A stretch of 48,975 bases of DNA from Ruminococcus flavefaciens (lineage in GTDB: Bacteria > Bacillota > Clostridia > Oscillospirales > Ruminococcaceae), in NCBI GenBank assembly GCA_023663905.1, contig JAMPGO010000001.1, positions 394,875-443,849 on the forward strand, written 5' to 3'. Position numbers and translations under genes: made by a program. Position 1 is the first letter of the stretch. Each line of letters opens with the position of its first letter. This document shows positions 15,885 through 24,158 of the stretch, piece by piece. The notes below the pieces were generated by a model that saw only the letters and a program-made list of their open reading frames with translations, did not search any database and was not told the origin of the DNA.

Positions 15885-17282
15885 ATGAAAAATCTAAAAA
15901 AACTTCTTGCCGTGCTTGCTGTTGTGATGACATCGGCTTTTTCGTGTGCGGAAACAGTGCCGTCTGTTCCTGTTATGGAAAGCAGTCAGCCGGAAGAAAT
16001 ACCCGCAACAGAAGAAATTGAAGAGGACGAACCTTTTGATATAAGCGGGCAGACTATAACGTGGCTTGCCGACTATGACCTGAACCCTGCCGAAAATAAT
16101 CAGCGTTCTGTTGCCCTCGCTCTTTTCGAGGACGTTTACGGTGCGAAGATTAACTTCGTCAGCACTACTGCCGAAAATAAATATGACAGACTGTCGGAAA
16201 TGCTTGCAGGCGGTGAGGAAGTTGATATGTTTCCGTACGACGAAACAGCTTTTCCGAACGGTGTAATCAGGAACTGGTTTCAGCCGTTAGACCCGTATTT
16301 TGACGTTATTGGCATTGACGAGGGCTTGTGGGATGATATGAGCGGTGTTATTGATATGTTTGAGTACGACAATCAGCACTATGTTATGCCGTATGAGATT
16401 TCCAATCCCATTGTTATTACATACAGCCGTAAGCTTATGGAGCAGGAAGGACTTGACGACCCGTATGAGCTTTACAAAAAGGGCGAATGGAACTGGGATA
16501 CGATGATGACTCTTATGCGTAAATTTGTTGACAATCACACAGGCATAACAAAATACGGCATAAACGGATGTGTGGGAGAGGGAATTATTGCTTCAACAGG
16601 AACGAGCGTTGTTGATTACAGCGACGGAAAATTTGTTAACAATATCAATGCTCCTGAACTCAAAAAATCAGGTGAGTTTATGCAGAATCTTGCAAAGATG
16701 AATCTCGTTGACAACAGCTATATCGGGCATTTCCCTATGGATAACTCAACGCTGTTCTTTGCTATGGGCGACTGGGCATTAGGTACTTCCAATGCGCTGA
16801 ATCCCGACGGCGATTTGATGATTGTGCCGTTCCCGAAATCGCCCGAAGCTGATAAAAACTATATCTCCTGCAATTTCGGGGCAAGAATGCTTGTCAGAAA
16901 TTCCACGAAGGGCGAGGCGGTTGCGACGTATATAAAATGTGAGAGAATCGCTTCAACTCAGGAGGAATACAAATCCGCCCGAAAAGAACAGGCGCTTCTT
17001 ACCAAGAAAACCGCTTCGGGTACTGTCGAGTATTTCGTTACGGAAGAGCAGTACGACGCTTTGCAGTCGTATCTTGATACGGCGGATGTTGTCCCGATGT
17101 TCGATTTCGCTTACGGAATGGGCGAGAAGATGAACAGCGAGGGCGACTATACCTATGAAACAAGAGGTGTTATGAATAACCTGAGCGACAGTATTATTGA
17201 CGGAAGAGCTGAATCGTGGAAGAAATTCTGTGAGAAGTGGAAGGACGTTATTGACGATACCGTCAAGGAATTTAACAAATGA
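15885..17282 (+). CDS. Second extracellular solute-binding lipoprotein, orphan paralogue
   Basis: 465 residues. A hydrophobic leader ends in AFSC (Cys21), a loose lipobox with Phe at -2, followed by an acidic Pro/Glu linker. The body matches the product of 5305-6699: QTITWLADYDLNP, GLDDPYELYKKGEWNWDTM, KSPEADKNYISCNFGARM and a final DSIIDGRAESWKKF helix. A family 1 sugar-type solute-binding role is likely. AAAGGGAG precedes the ATG. As with the paralogue there is no adjacent permease or ATPase. The two probably bind related ligands or work with one shared transporter elsewhere. Confidence 0.8.
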   Translation: MKNLKKLLAVLAVVMTSAFSCAETVPSVPVMESSQPEEIPATEEIEEDEPFDISGQTITWLADYDLNPAENNQRSVALALFEDVYGAKINFVSTTAENKYDRLSEMLAGGEEVDMFPYDETAFPNGVIRNWFQPLDPYFDVIGIDEGLWDDMSGVIDMFEYDNQHYVMPYEISNPIVITYSRKLMEQEGLDDPYELYKKGEWNWDTMMTLMRKFVDNHTGITKYGINGCVGEGIIASTGTSVVDYSDGKFVNNINAPELKKSGEFMQNLAKMNLVDNSYIGHFPMDNSTLFFAMGDWALGTSNALNPDGDLMIVPFPKSPEADKNYISCNFGARMLVRNSTKGEAVATYIKCERIASTQEEYKSARKEQALLTKKTASGTVEYFVTEEQYDALQSYLDTADVVPMFDFAYGMGEKMNSEGDYTYETRGVMNNLSDSIIDGRAESWKKFCEKWKDVIDDTVKEFNK

Positions 17283-17603
17283 TATAATCAAAACATTTTA
17301 CATATGTTTTTTTCGGGTTAACCGTTGTTTATTATTGTGCAGATGCCTGTTTCGGGTGGATTATTCCTGTTTTGCGAAATTCCCGTGCAGGCTTTCTGCG
17401 ATATTATATTAACAATTTATTTGTAAAAAAACTACAAAAATATTCCTGTTTATACAGCAAAGTGTAAAATTTTCTGAAAGTGCGTGACATTTTATTCCTC
17501 TTGTGTTATAATAATTCTAGGTATAATAATGCTGAGAGGAAGCGGACAAGCTTTCGTCAGATATAATATGCTACATATTGAAATTAAAGGAAGGATATCA
17601 ACA
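17283..17603. other. Intergenic stretch without a gene
   Basis: 321 bp between two plus-strand genes. It holds an imperfect long hairpin (GCCTG..CGGG at 17345 onwards with CCCG..CAGGC ending at 17392) followed by TTTCT, which may end the binding-protein transcript, and the promoter at 17484-17512. No RNA gene or reading frame was convincing. Confidence 0.6.
17484..17512 (+). promoter_or_regulatory. Promoter of the Big2-like membrane protein gene
   Basis: -35 GTGACA (17484-17489), 17-bp spacer, -10 TATAAT (17507-17512). The transcript leader would be about 85 nt. Confidence 0.7.
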
Positions 17604-18281
17604 ATGGACAACAACGAAAACAAATCGGAAAAAAGACCTGCACCTAAGCGGAAAAAAGTATCTAAAAAAGTAATCCGCCAGAGACAGCTCTGCGCATTGG
17701 CTGTTATTGCATTGATTATTCTGGTGCTTTTTATTTTGCTTGCAAAGAGCTGTTCCAACGGAGGAAACGGCGAGGAAGAATCCGATGCCAGTGCAACCAC
17801 AACGACTACTTCTGTTATGACCACAACAACCGAGCCGACAACGACGACTACAGTCGCAACGACGACAAATCCGCTTGCCTCAAATGTACAGCTTGACAAG
17901 AGAGAGCTTTTCGTGAATGTAGGCGATGACAGCTCTGGTATTTATGCACGCATTCTCAGTTATCCCGATGAAAATACAGGCGAAGCCAACGAAGTATGGA
18001 AGTCTATGGACGAATCAATCGCAACTGTAAACTCGTGGGGTGCTGTAACAGGCGTTTCAGAGGGCGAGACCTTCATTATCCTCAGCTTTGATAATCACCC
18101 CGATATTGAAATCGAAATCAAGGTTCACGTCGCTTCGGGCGGTGCTGTTATGACAGGCGAGGCAACTCCCGAAATCACGACGATTGCGGGAATCACTCCC
18201 GAGTATACTCCCGAAATGCCCACAACTCCCGTTTACGGCTATACGGACGGTTCTGAAGGCGGAGAAGATTACGGTTTTTAA
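17604..18281 (+). CDS. Membrane-anchored protein with Thr-rich linker and Big2-like domain
   Basis: 225 residues. A Lys/Arg-rich cytoplasmic tail (about 1-33) is followed by one transmembrane helix (ALAVIALIILVLFILLA), an acidic Ser/Thr-rich linker with several TTTT blocks, and a domain ending DESIATVNSWGAVTGVSEG, which is the hallmark of bacterial Ig-like Big2 domains. The C-terminus is Pro/Thr-rich. The start at 17604 is chosen because AAAGGAAGG lies before it; in-frame codons further upstream fall in the promoter. The linker resembles those of the cellulosomal proteins. A surface role is likely but no ligand is known. Confidence 0.78.
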   Translation: MDNNENKSEKRPAPKRKKVSKKVIRQRQLCALAVIALIILVLFILLAKSCSNGGNGEEESDASATTTTTSVMTTTTEPTTTTTVATTTNPLASNVQLDKRELFVNVGDDSSGIYARILSYPDENTGEANEVWKSMDESIATVNSWGAVTGVSEGETFIILSFDNHPDIEIEIKVHVASGGAVMTGEATPEITTIAGITPEYTPEMPTTPVYGYTDGSEGGEDYGF

Positions 18282-18329
18282 CGGCTGAAAAATTTTTTCG
18301 GAAAAATCTGAGAAATATTTAAAAAACAC

Positions 18330-18358
18330 TTGATTTTTTCATTTTTATGTGTTATAAT
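18330..18358 (+). promoter_or_regulatory. Promoter of the rimP-nusA-infB operon
   Basis: -35 TTGATT (18330-18335), 17-bp spacer, -10 TATAAT (18353-18358). It leaves a leader of about 85 nt before rimP. Confidence 0.8.
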
Positions 18359-18380
18359 ACTATATGATGATAGTTAAGCT

Positions 18381-18404
18381 AAAGACCGGAAACTTCCGGT
18401 CTTT
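18381..18404 (+). promoter_or_regulatory. Hairpin in the rimP-nusA leader
   Basis: AAAGACCGG (18381-18389) pairs perfectly with CCGGTCTTT (18396-18404) around a 6-nt loop, about 16 nt after the expected transcription start. ACGTTTG follows rather than a clean U-tract. It could be a pausing or NusA-responsive element, or a transcript-stabilising 5' hairpin. Confidence 0.6.
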
Positions 18405-18451
18405 ACGTTTGTAACAGGAACTATTGTAATTTACAGAAAGGGAGGATTTTT

Positions 18452-18928
18452 ATGAAGCTTAAAAAATTCGGCGGTACGGAGCAGAAAATATACGACCTCG
18501 TGAAGCCGATTACCGATGAGCTTGGCTACTATCTCTGGGACGTGAGCTATGTGAAAGAGGGTGCTTCGTGGTATCTCAGAATCTTTATCGACTGCGACGA
18601 GGGCATTACTATTCAGGACTGCGAAGCCGTGACAGAGCCTGTCAACAAGATTCTTGATGAAACCGACCCGATTCCGCAGAGCTATACGCTTGAAGTCGGT
18701 TCTGCCGGGCTTGAACGTGAACTGCTCAAGGAGGACCATTTTGAAGTCTGCGAGGGCGACAAGGTAAGAATCCGTTTTATCAGAAATGTTGACGGCGAAA
18801 AGGAAATCTGTGCTTTTCTTAAAGGTGCGGACAAAAATCAGATAACCGTTTCGGACGAGGACGGCAATGAGAAAGTATTTCAGCTTTCAGACATAGCTTT
18901 TGTCAAGCTGTGGTTTGAGTTTGAATAA
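18452..18928 (+). CDS. rimP: Ribosome maturation factor RimP
   Basis: 158 residues. It assists maturation of the 30S subunit. The N-terminal alpha/beta domain (ELGYYLWDVSYVKEGASWYLRIFID) contains the GITIQDCEAV segment, and EVGSAGLERELLKEDHF leads into the C-terminal SH3-like barrel; this matches the family well. GGGAGGA precedes the ATG. It is first in the conserved rimP-nusA-rnpM-ylxQ-infB order. Confidence 0.96.
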   Translation: MKLKKFGGTEQKIYDLVKPITDELGYYLWDVSYVKEGASWYLRIFIDCDEGITIQDCEAVTEPVNKILDETDPIPQSYTLEVGSAGLERELLKEDHFEVCEGDKVRIRFIRNVDGEKEICAFLKGADKNQITVSDEDGNEKVFQLSDIAFVKLWFEFE

Positions 18929-18965
18929 AAATTTAAATCAATATAGTTTTTTGGAGGAAATTAAA

Positions 18966-20228
18966 ATGGAAAACTTTTTCGATGCACTGAAAACGCTTGG
19001 CGAGGAGAACAGCGTTGAAACTGAACAGCTTATTGAGAAGGTAAAATCAGCAATGCTTAAGGCTGCTAAGAGAGCCTATCCGCACAGCGAGGACAGAATA
19101 AGAGTCGAAATTGACCCTGCAACTAAAAAATTCGCTATGTACATCGTACAGGAGATTATTGACGACGAGCCTATTGACGAGAACGAAATCAATATCGAGC
19201 AGGCTAAGCTTGTAAAGCCCAACGCTGTTGTCGGCGAAACTATTCTGAAAGAAATCGATATTTCAAAGCTCGGCAGAATGGCTGCGCTTTCTGCAAAACA
19301 GTCCATAAAGGGCGACCTGAGAGAGATAAGCCGTAATCAGATGCTCAACAAGTTCGAGAAGAAGGAACACGACTGCATTACTGTAAGGGTATCGCAGATT
19401 GAACCGGGCAGAGGTACTGTTACTGTTGACTATGAGGGTACGGAGCTTTATCTCTTCAAGAATGAGCAGATTGAGGGCGAGACTTTCAAAGAGGGCAGAA
19501 TGATTAAGGTCTATATCACAGGAATCGTCGGCAAGACCAAGAAGCCTATCGTCAAGATTTCACGTACTCACAAGGATTTGGTAAAGAGACTTTTTGAAAT
19601 CGAAGTGCCTGAGATATACGACGGAACTGTTGAGGTCAAGTCCATTTCCCGTGAAGCAGGTTCAAGAACCAAAATGGCTGTATGGTCAAAAGACCCGAAC
19701 GTTGACGCTGTAGGCGCTTGTATCGGTACTAAAATGGCAAGAATTACTGCTGTAGTTAACGAGCTTAACGGCGAAAAGATTGACATTATACCGTGGAGCG
19801 AAAAGCCCGAGGAATTTATTGCACGCTCTCTCGCACCTGCCGACGTACTCAAAACCATAATCACATCGGCTGAGGAAAAGACCTGCACCGTTATTGTGCC
19901 TAACAATCAGCTCTCGCTTGCTATCGGCAACAAAGGACAGAATGCTAAGCTTGCCGCAAAGCTCACGGGCTATAAAATCGACATCAAACCGCAGTTTATT
20001 GACATAAAGACAGGCGAGACCGCACCCGAACTCAGCGATGATTTTGTTGTGCCTGTTAAGGAAGCCGTTGCAGAAGAATCTGTGGAAGCTCCTATTGAGG
20101 AAGCCGTTGCAGAAGAGACTGTTGAAGCTCCTGTTGAGGAAGCTGTTGCAGAGGAAACTGCCGAAACACCTGTTGAGGAGACAGCTACAGAAGAATCTGC
20201 CGAGAATATCGCAGAATCAGAGGAATAA
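18966..20228 (+). CDS. nusA: Transcription elongation/termination factor NusA
   Basis: 420 residues. Domains in order: N-terminal RNA polymerase-binding domain (about 1-130), S1 (about 135-200; ITVRVSQIEPGRGTVTV), KH1 and KH2 (about 205-345; VGACIGTKMARI and LAIGNKGQNAKLAAKLTG). The KH end is typical of Gram-positive NusA, which lacks the E. coli AR repeats. After it comes an unusual acidic tail from about residue 366, made of 13-residue repeats. The start is set by TTGGAGG before ATG 18966; a longer frame to 18900 overlaps rimP. Confidence 0.96.
   Translation: MENFFDALKTLGEENSVETEQLIEKVKSAMLKAAKRAYPHSEDRIRVEIDPATKKFAMYIVQEIIDDEPIDENEINIEQAKLVKPNAVVGETILKEIDISKLGRMAALSAKQSIKGDLREISRNQMLNKFEKKEHDCITVRVSQIEPGRGTVTVDYEGTELYLFKNEQIEGETFKEGRMIKVYITGIVGKTKKPIVKISRTHKDLVKRLFEIEVPEIYDGTVEVKSISREAGSRTKMAVWSKDPNVDAVGACIGTKMARITAVVNELNGEKIDIIPWSEKPEEFIARSLAPADVLKTIITSAEEKTCTVIVPNNQLSLAIGNKGQNAKLAAKLTGYKIDIKPQFIDIKTGETAPELSDDFVVPVKEAVAEESVEAPIEEAVAEETVEAPVEEAVAEETAETPVEETATEESAENIAESEE
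20061..20216 (+). repeat. Four 39-bp coding repeats in the nusA tail
   Basis: Units start at 20061, 20100, 20139 and 20178 (the last degenerate). Each encodes about 13 residues of the form EAVAEETVEAPVE, giving a strongly acidic, Ala/Val-spaced tail. Confidence 0.9.
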
Positions 20229-20231
20229 TTT

Positions 20232-20510
20232 ATGAAGTCTGTTAAGATACCTATGAGAATGTGTCTCGGCTGTAATGAAATGAAGCCCAAAAAGGAACTT
20301 ATGCGTGTTGTAAAATCGCCCGAGGGTGAAATAACTCTCGATTTTACAGGCAAGAAGAACGGCAGAGGTGCTTACATCTGCCAGAGCATTGAGTGTTTCG
20401 ATAAGGCAAGAAAGTCCAGACGTTTTGAAAAATCATTCTCTTGCAGGATAGACGACAGTATTTATGAGGTGATGACGGATGAACTCAGGAAAGAAACAGA
20501 AAACGGCTGA
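20232..20510 (+). CDS. rnpM: RnpM (YlxR) RNA-binding modulator of RNase P
   Basis: 92 residues, a complete YlxR. The signature runs from IPMRMCLGCNEMKPKKELMR to TGKKNGRGAYIC. In Bacillus, YlxR has been renamed RnpM because it binds RNase P RNA. Cysteines at CLGC and near YICQSIEC could form a metal site. It starts 3 bp after the nusA stop and its end overlaps ylxQ by 32 bp. Confidence 0.94.
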   Translation: MKSVKIPMRMCLGCNEMKPKKELMRVVKSPEGEITLDFTGKKNGRGAYICQSIECFDKARKSRRFEKSFSCRIDDSIYEVMTDELRKETENG

Positions 20511-20793
20511 TTTGCTTACAATCTGCATAAAGGCAGGAAAGGCGGTCAAGGGTTTTGACAGTGCAAAGGAAGCTGTTGCAGGCGGAAGTGCGTGCTGTAT
20601 TCTTACTGCCGTCGATATTTCGCCGAAAACGCTTAAGGAAGTCCGTTTTATGTGCGGTAAAAGCGATATACCTGTGCTGGTGACGGAACTCGGCAAGGCT
20701 GATACTGCTGTTCTCTGCGGAAAGGAAACGGCGGTTATAGCTGTCTGCGACAAGGGTTTTGCTGAGGGATTCGGCAGGATAATCACCCGATAA
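20479..20793 (+). CDS. ylxQ: YlxQ, L7Ae/L30e-family kink-turn RNA-binding protein
   Basis: 104 residues. The L7Ae fold is shown by TADLLTICIKAGKAVKGFDSAKEAV, ACCILTAVDISPKTLKEV and IPVLVTELGKADTAVLCGK. Relatives bind kink-turn RNAs. GAGGTGATG lies just before the chosen ATG, which overlaps the end of rnpM. It is the fourth gene of the operon. Confidence 0.92.
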   Translation: MNSGKKQKTADLLTICIKAGKAVKGFDSAKEAVAGGSACCILTAVDISPKTLKEVRFMCGKSDIPVLVTELGKADTAVLCGKETAVIAVCDKGFAEGFGRIITR

Positions 20794-20796
20794 AAT

Positions 20797-20856
20797 AACA
20801 CTTTTAGTGTTGATATAAATTCACACAAACGCAACAGCCGTGATTGTTATTACGGC
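20797..20856 (+). promoter_or_regulatory. Two small hairpins upstream of infB
   Basis: AACACT/AGTGTT (20797-20811) and GCCGTGA/TTACGGC (20837-20856) fold just before the infB ribosome site AAGGAGG. Neither has a U-tract. They may adjust infB translation or transcript stability. Confidence 0.4.
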
Positions 20857-20881
20857 ATAACCTAAGGAGGTATTTCAGCCT

Positions 20882-23353
20882 ATGGCAAAAAAGATAAAAC
20901 TTAGCGACGCTGCGAAGGATTTGAATGTTTCTTCACAGACAATTATTGATTTTTTCGCTGGAAGAGGCGATAATAAGAAAAAGCCCTCGTCGGTTCTTAC
21001 TGAAAAAGAGATGAACGCTCTGCTTGAACATCAGACCAAGGCAAATGAGGTTTCATCGTTTGACGAGTATTTTTCATCCAAGAACGAGCCTAAGTCCGTG
21101 AAGAAGGATGAATCCAAGTCCGATAAGAAGCAGGATTTCAAGGGCGATAAGAAGGACGGCAAGAAGGATAAGAAGCAGTCAAAGAATCAGCCCAAGAACG
21201 AGCCTAGGGAAGCTCCGAAGGCTGAGAAGAAACCTGCCGAGCAGTCAGCCGTTCAGAATGAGCCTAAAAAGCCCGAGAATAAGAAAAAGAAGAAGGAGCA
21301 GGCTAAGGCAAGGGACAGAGGTGAAAGCACCAAGCTTAACGTCAACTTCTCATCCGAGACCGCTTCAACCGCAACCCAGAGACGTACTGTTGATACAAGA
21401 GGAAGCTATGTTGACCTCGACAAGTACAACGAGCGCTATGACCAGATGGCTTCTTCAAATAACAGACATAACGACAACTACTCTTCCAAGAAGCAGAAAA
21501 TCAATCAGAAATCCGCACAGAGAAACCGCCAGCAGTTCTCGAAGAAAGAATCCGAAGCGGAGAAGCTCAAGAGACTGGAGCTGGAGCGTGCAAGAAAGCA
21601 GCAGCTCAAGGTTATGATTCCTGATATGATTACCGTCAGCGAACTTGCTGTACGTCTCAAAGCTACTGCAACGGAAGTTATCAAAAAGCTTATGGGTCTC
21701 GGTATTATGGCTTCTATCAATCAGGAGATTGATTTTGATACAGCATCGCTTGTTGCCGAGGAAATGGGCGCAAAGGTAGAAAAGGAAGTTATCGTTACCA
21801 TTGAGGAGCGCCTTATTGACGACAGCGATGATGACGATACAAATCTTGAAGAAAGATGTCCTGTAGTTGTTGTTATGGGTCACGTTGACCACGGTAAGAC
21901 CTCTATCCTTGACAGAATCAGAGACGCTCACGTTGCCGCAGGTGAAGCAGGCGGTATCACTCAGCACATCGGTGCTTATCAGGTTAAGGTTAACGGACAG
22001 AAAATCACATTCCTTGATACTCCGGGTCACGAAGCATTTACTTCAATGCGTGCAAGAGGTGCTAACATCACTGATATTGCGATTCTCGTTGTTGCCGCAG
22101 ACGACGGTATTATGCCACAGACAGTCGAGTCAATCAACCACGCTAAATCGGCAGGAGTGCAGATTATTGTTGCTATAAACAAGATGGATAAAGAGGGCGC
22201 AAATCCCGACAGAATCAAGGAAGAGCTTACCAAATACGACCTTGTGTGCGAGGACTGGGGCGGAGATGTTATCTGCGTACCTGTTTCGGCTAAAACTGGC
22301 GAGGGTATTGACGAGCTTCTTGAATCCGTGCTTCTTGTTGCGGAGGTTCAGGAACTTAAAGCAAATCCCGACAGACTTGCAAAGGGTACTGTTATTGAAG
22401 CACGTCTTGACAAGGGCAGAGGACCTATTGCTACTCTTCTCGTGCAGAACGGCACGCTTAAACAGGGCGATGTACTTATCGCAGGTACAGCGGTAGGTCG
22501 TGTACGTGTAATGACCAACGACAAGGGCAGAACAGTAAAGTCGGCAGGTCCGTCCGTTCCTGTTGAAATCACAGGTCTTGCGGAAGTTCCGAGCGCAGGC
22601 GATATTTTCAATGCCGTTGAGGACGAAAGACTTGCCCGTGAGCTTGTTGAGCAGAGAAAGCACGAGGCTAAGCAGGAGCAGTTCAACTCGTACAGAAAAG
22701 TTACTCTTGATAACCTGTTCAGCCAGATTGCAGAGGGCGAAATAAAGGAGCTTCCTGTTATTGTCAAAGCCGATGTACAGGGTTCTGTTGAAGCCGTAAA
22801 GCAGTCGCTTGAAAAGCTGTCCAACAACGAGGTAAGAGTGCGTGTAATTCACGGAGCAGTAGGTGCAGTTAAGGAAAGCGACGTTATGCTTGCGAGCGCT
22901 TCCAATGCGATTATCGTCGGCTTCAATGTCCGCCCCGACCCTGTTGCTGCTGAAAATGCTGTAAGAGACGGCGTTGACATCCGCCTTTACCGTATCATCT
23001 ACGACGCTATTGAGGAAATCTCAACCGCTATGAAGGGTATGCTTGCGCCGAAATTCCGTGACGTTGAGCTTGGACGTATCGAGGTACGTCAGGTTTACAA
23101 GATTTCCAACGTCGGTATGGTTGCGGGAAGCTATGTTCTCAGCGGTAAGGTTGTACGTGGCTGTCAGGTTCGTGTTGTCCGTGACGGTATCATCATCGCC
23201 GACGACAAGATTGCAGGTCTGAAGCGTTTCAAGGACGATGCAAAGGAAGTCGCAGAGGGCTATGAGTGCGGAATCAGTCTTGAAAAATTCAGCGACGTTA
23301 AAGAGGGCGATATTTTCGAGACATATATGGTTGAGGAATACAGAGAAGATTAA
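20882..23353 (+). CDS. infB: Translation initiation factor IF-2
   Basis: 823 residues. Residues to about 240 are a Lys/Glu/Ser-rich, low-complexity extension after the IF2N-like start ([21 protein letters not shown]). A second IF2N-like module precedes the G domain, whose G1 GHVDHGKTS is at 333-341, followed by [12 protein letters not shown] and a typical SAK-type G5 (VSAKTGEG). The C-terminal domains bind fMet-tRNA. It is a GTPase that joins initiator tRNA and ribosomal subunits. AAGGAGG precedes the ATG. Confidence 0.97.
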   Translation: MAKKIKLSDAAKDLNVSSQTIIDFFAGRGDNKKKPSSVLTEKEMNALLEHQTKANEVSSFDEYFSSKNEPKSVKKDESKSDKKQDFKGDKKDGKKDKKQSKNQPKNEPREAPKAEKKPAEQSAVQNEPKKPENKKKKKEQAKARDRGESTKLNVNFSSETASTATQRRTVDTRGSYVDLDKYNERYDQMASSNNRHNDNYSSKKQKINQKSAQRNRQQFSKKESEAEKLKRLELERARKQQLKVMIPDMITVSELAVRLKATATEVIKKLMGLGIMASINQEIDFDTASLVAEEMGAKVEKEVIVTIEERLIDDSDDDDTNLEERCPVVVVMGHVDHGKTSILDRIRDAHVAAGEAGGITQHIGAYQVKVNGQKITFLDTPGHEAFTSMRARGANITDIAILVVAADDGIMPQTVESINHAKSAGVQIIVAINKMDKEGANPDRIKEELTKYDLVCEDWGGDVICVPVSAKTGEGIDELLESVLLVAEVQELKANPDRLAKGTVIEARLDKGRGPIATLLVQNGTLKQGDVLIAGTAVGRVRVMTNDKGRTVKSAGPSVPVEITGLAEVPSAGDIFNAVEDERLARELVEQRKHEAKQEQFNSYRKVTLDNLFSQIAEGEIKELPVIVKADVQGSVEAVKQSLEKLSNNEVRVRVIHGAVGAVKESDVMLASASNAIIVGFNVRPDPVAAENAVRDGVDIRLYRIIYDAIEEISTAMKGMLAPKFRDVELGRIEVRQVYKISNVGMVAGSYVLSGKVVRGCQVRVVRDGIIIADDKIAGLKRFKDDAKEVAEGYECGISLEKFSDVKEGDIFETYMVEEYRED

Positions 23354-23360
23354 TCAGGCT

Positions 23361-23381
23361 GTCCGGAGTTTTTCTCCGGGC
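23361..23381 (+). promoter_or_regulatory. Hairpin between infB and the unknown gene
   Basis: GTCCGGAG / CTCCGGGC with a TTTTT loop. No T-run follows, so transcription probably continues; it may stabilise or separate the infB message. Confidence 0.45.
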
Positions 23382-23406
23382 TGACTGAAAATATGAGGAA
23401 CTGGTT

Positions 23407-23805
23407 ATGAACGATGAGAGAATGAGCAATGCGGATATGATTCAATACTGCGACGAGGCTCTTGCGTGGGAGGATTTCGGTCCTGTTGATATTTATTTTT
23501 TCGAGTCCGTCAAAAAAATACTTCTGGGCGAGTCGAGTCCGTTCGAGACTTCCGAGGATTTCCCGAACGACCTTATGGGTATTGAAAGACCTGTCCGTGA
23601 TATTGAGCTTGAACCGGAATATCATAAATTCGCTGATATATACTATGAAGAGGGCGACGAAAATCTGCCTGATTACAGCAAGGCTGATGTATCAGACGGC
23701 GACGGCGGATTTTTTGTGCGACCTGAATCGGGTTCAGTGCATAAGCACTCGGAGAGAAAATCGGGCGGATTTAAAGTCAGGCTCAGAGCTGTTAAGAAAG
23801 GATAA
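23407..23805 (+). CDS. Uncharacterised acidic protein inside the translation operon
   Basis: 132 residues; family not recognised. The first 50 residues look helical (MSNADMIQYCDEALAWEDF, VDIYFFESVKKILLG). The middle is acidic and the C-terminus is basic (RKSGGFKVRLRAVKKG), giving a strongly bipolar charge. No signal peptide or membrane segment. GAGGAAC lies before the ATG, and rbfA begins 3 bp after the stop, so translation is probably linked. Position between infB and rbfA suggests a ribosome- or RNA-associated role, which is inference only. Confidence 0.75.
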   Translation: MNDERMSNADMIQYCDEALAWEDFGPVDIYFFESVKKILLGESSPFETSEDFPNDLMGIERPVRDIELEPEYHKFADIYYEEGDENLPDYSKADVSDGDGGFFVRPESGSVHKHSERKSGGFKVRLRAVKKG

Positions 23806-23807
23806 TT

Positions 23808-24146
23808 ATGGCAAACTATAAAACAAACCGTATGGCAGAAGATATTAAGCGTGAGCTTACCGCTATTCTCAGGGAACTTAAAGACCCTCGCATTGATAAG
23901 CTCCTTACTGTTGTCAGGGCTGATTTGTCGGGCGATATGTCAGTGTGCAAAGTCTATGTTTCAAGTCTCGGCGGAATGGAAAAGACAAACGAATCCGTAC
24001 AGGGACTTAAAAGCGCTTCGGGATTCATCCGCCGTGAACTTTTTCACCGTCTCCAGATGAGAAAATCGCCCGAACTTACGTTTATCGCCGACAACTCTAT
24101 TGAGAGAGGTGCGGAAATCAGCAAAAAGCTTAACGATATTCTTTAA
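23808..24146 (+). CDS. rbfA: Ribosome-binding factor A
   Basis: 112 residues. MANYKTNRMAEDIKRELTAILRELKDPRI and the KVYVSSLGG strand match RbfA, a KH-like protein that matures the 5' end of 16S rRNA in the 30S subunit. RRELFHRLQMRKSPELTF near the C-terminus is also typical. AAAGGA precedes the start, 3 bp after the unknown gene. Confidence 0.96.
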   Translation: MANYKTNRMAEDIKRELTAILRELKDPRIDKLLTVVRADLSGDMSVCKVYVSSLGGMEKTNESVQGLKSASGFIRRELFHRLQMRKSPELTFIADNSIERGAEISKKLNDIL

Positions 24147-24158
24147 AAGGAGGATTAT

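Noticed and set aside
21108-21617. 169-codon Arg/Ser-rich frame within infB
   Set aside because: A frame-shifted reading of the Lys-rich IF-2 extension.
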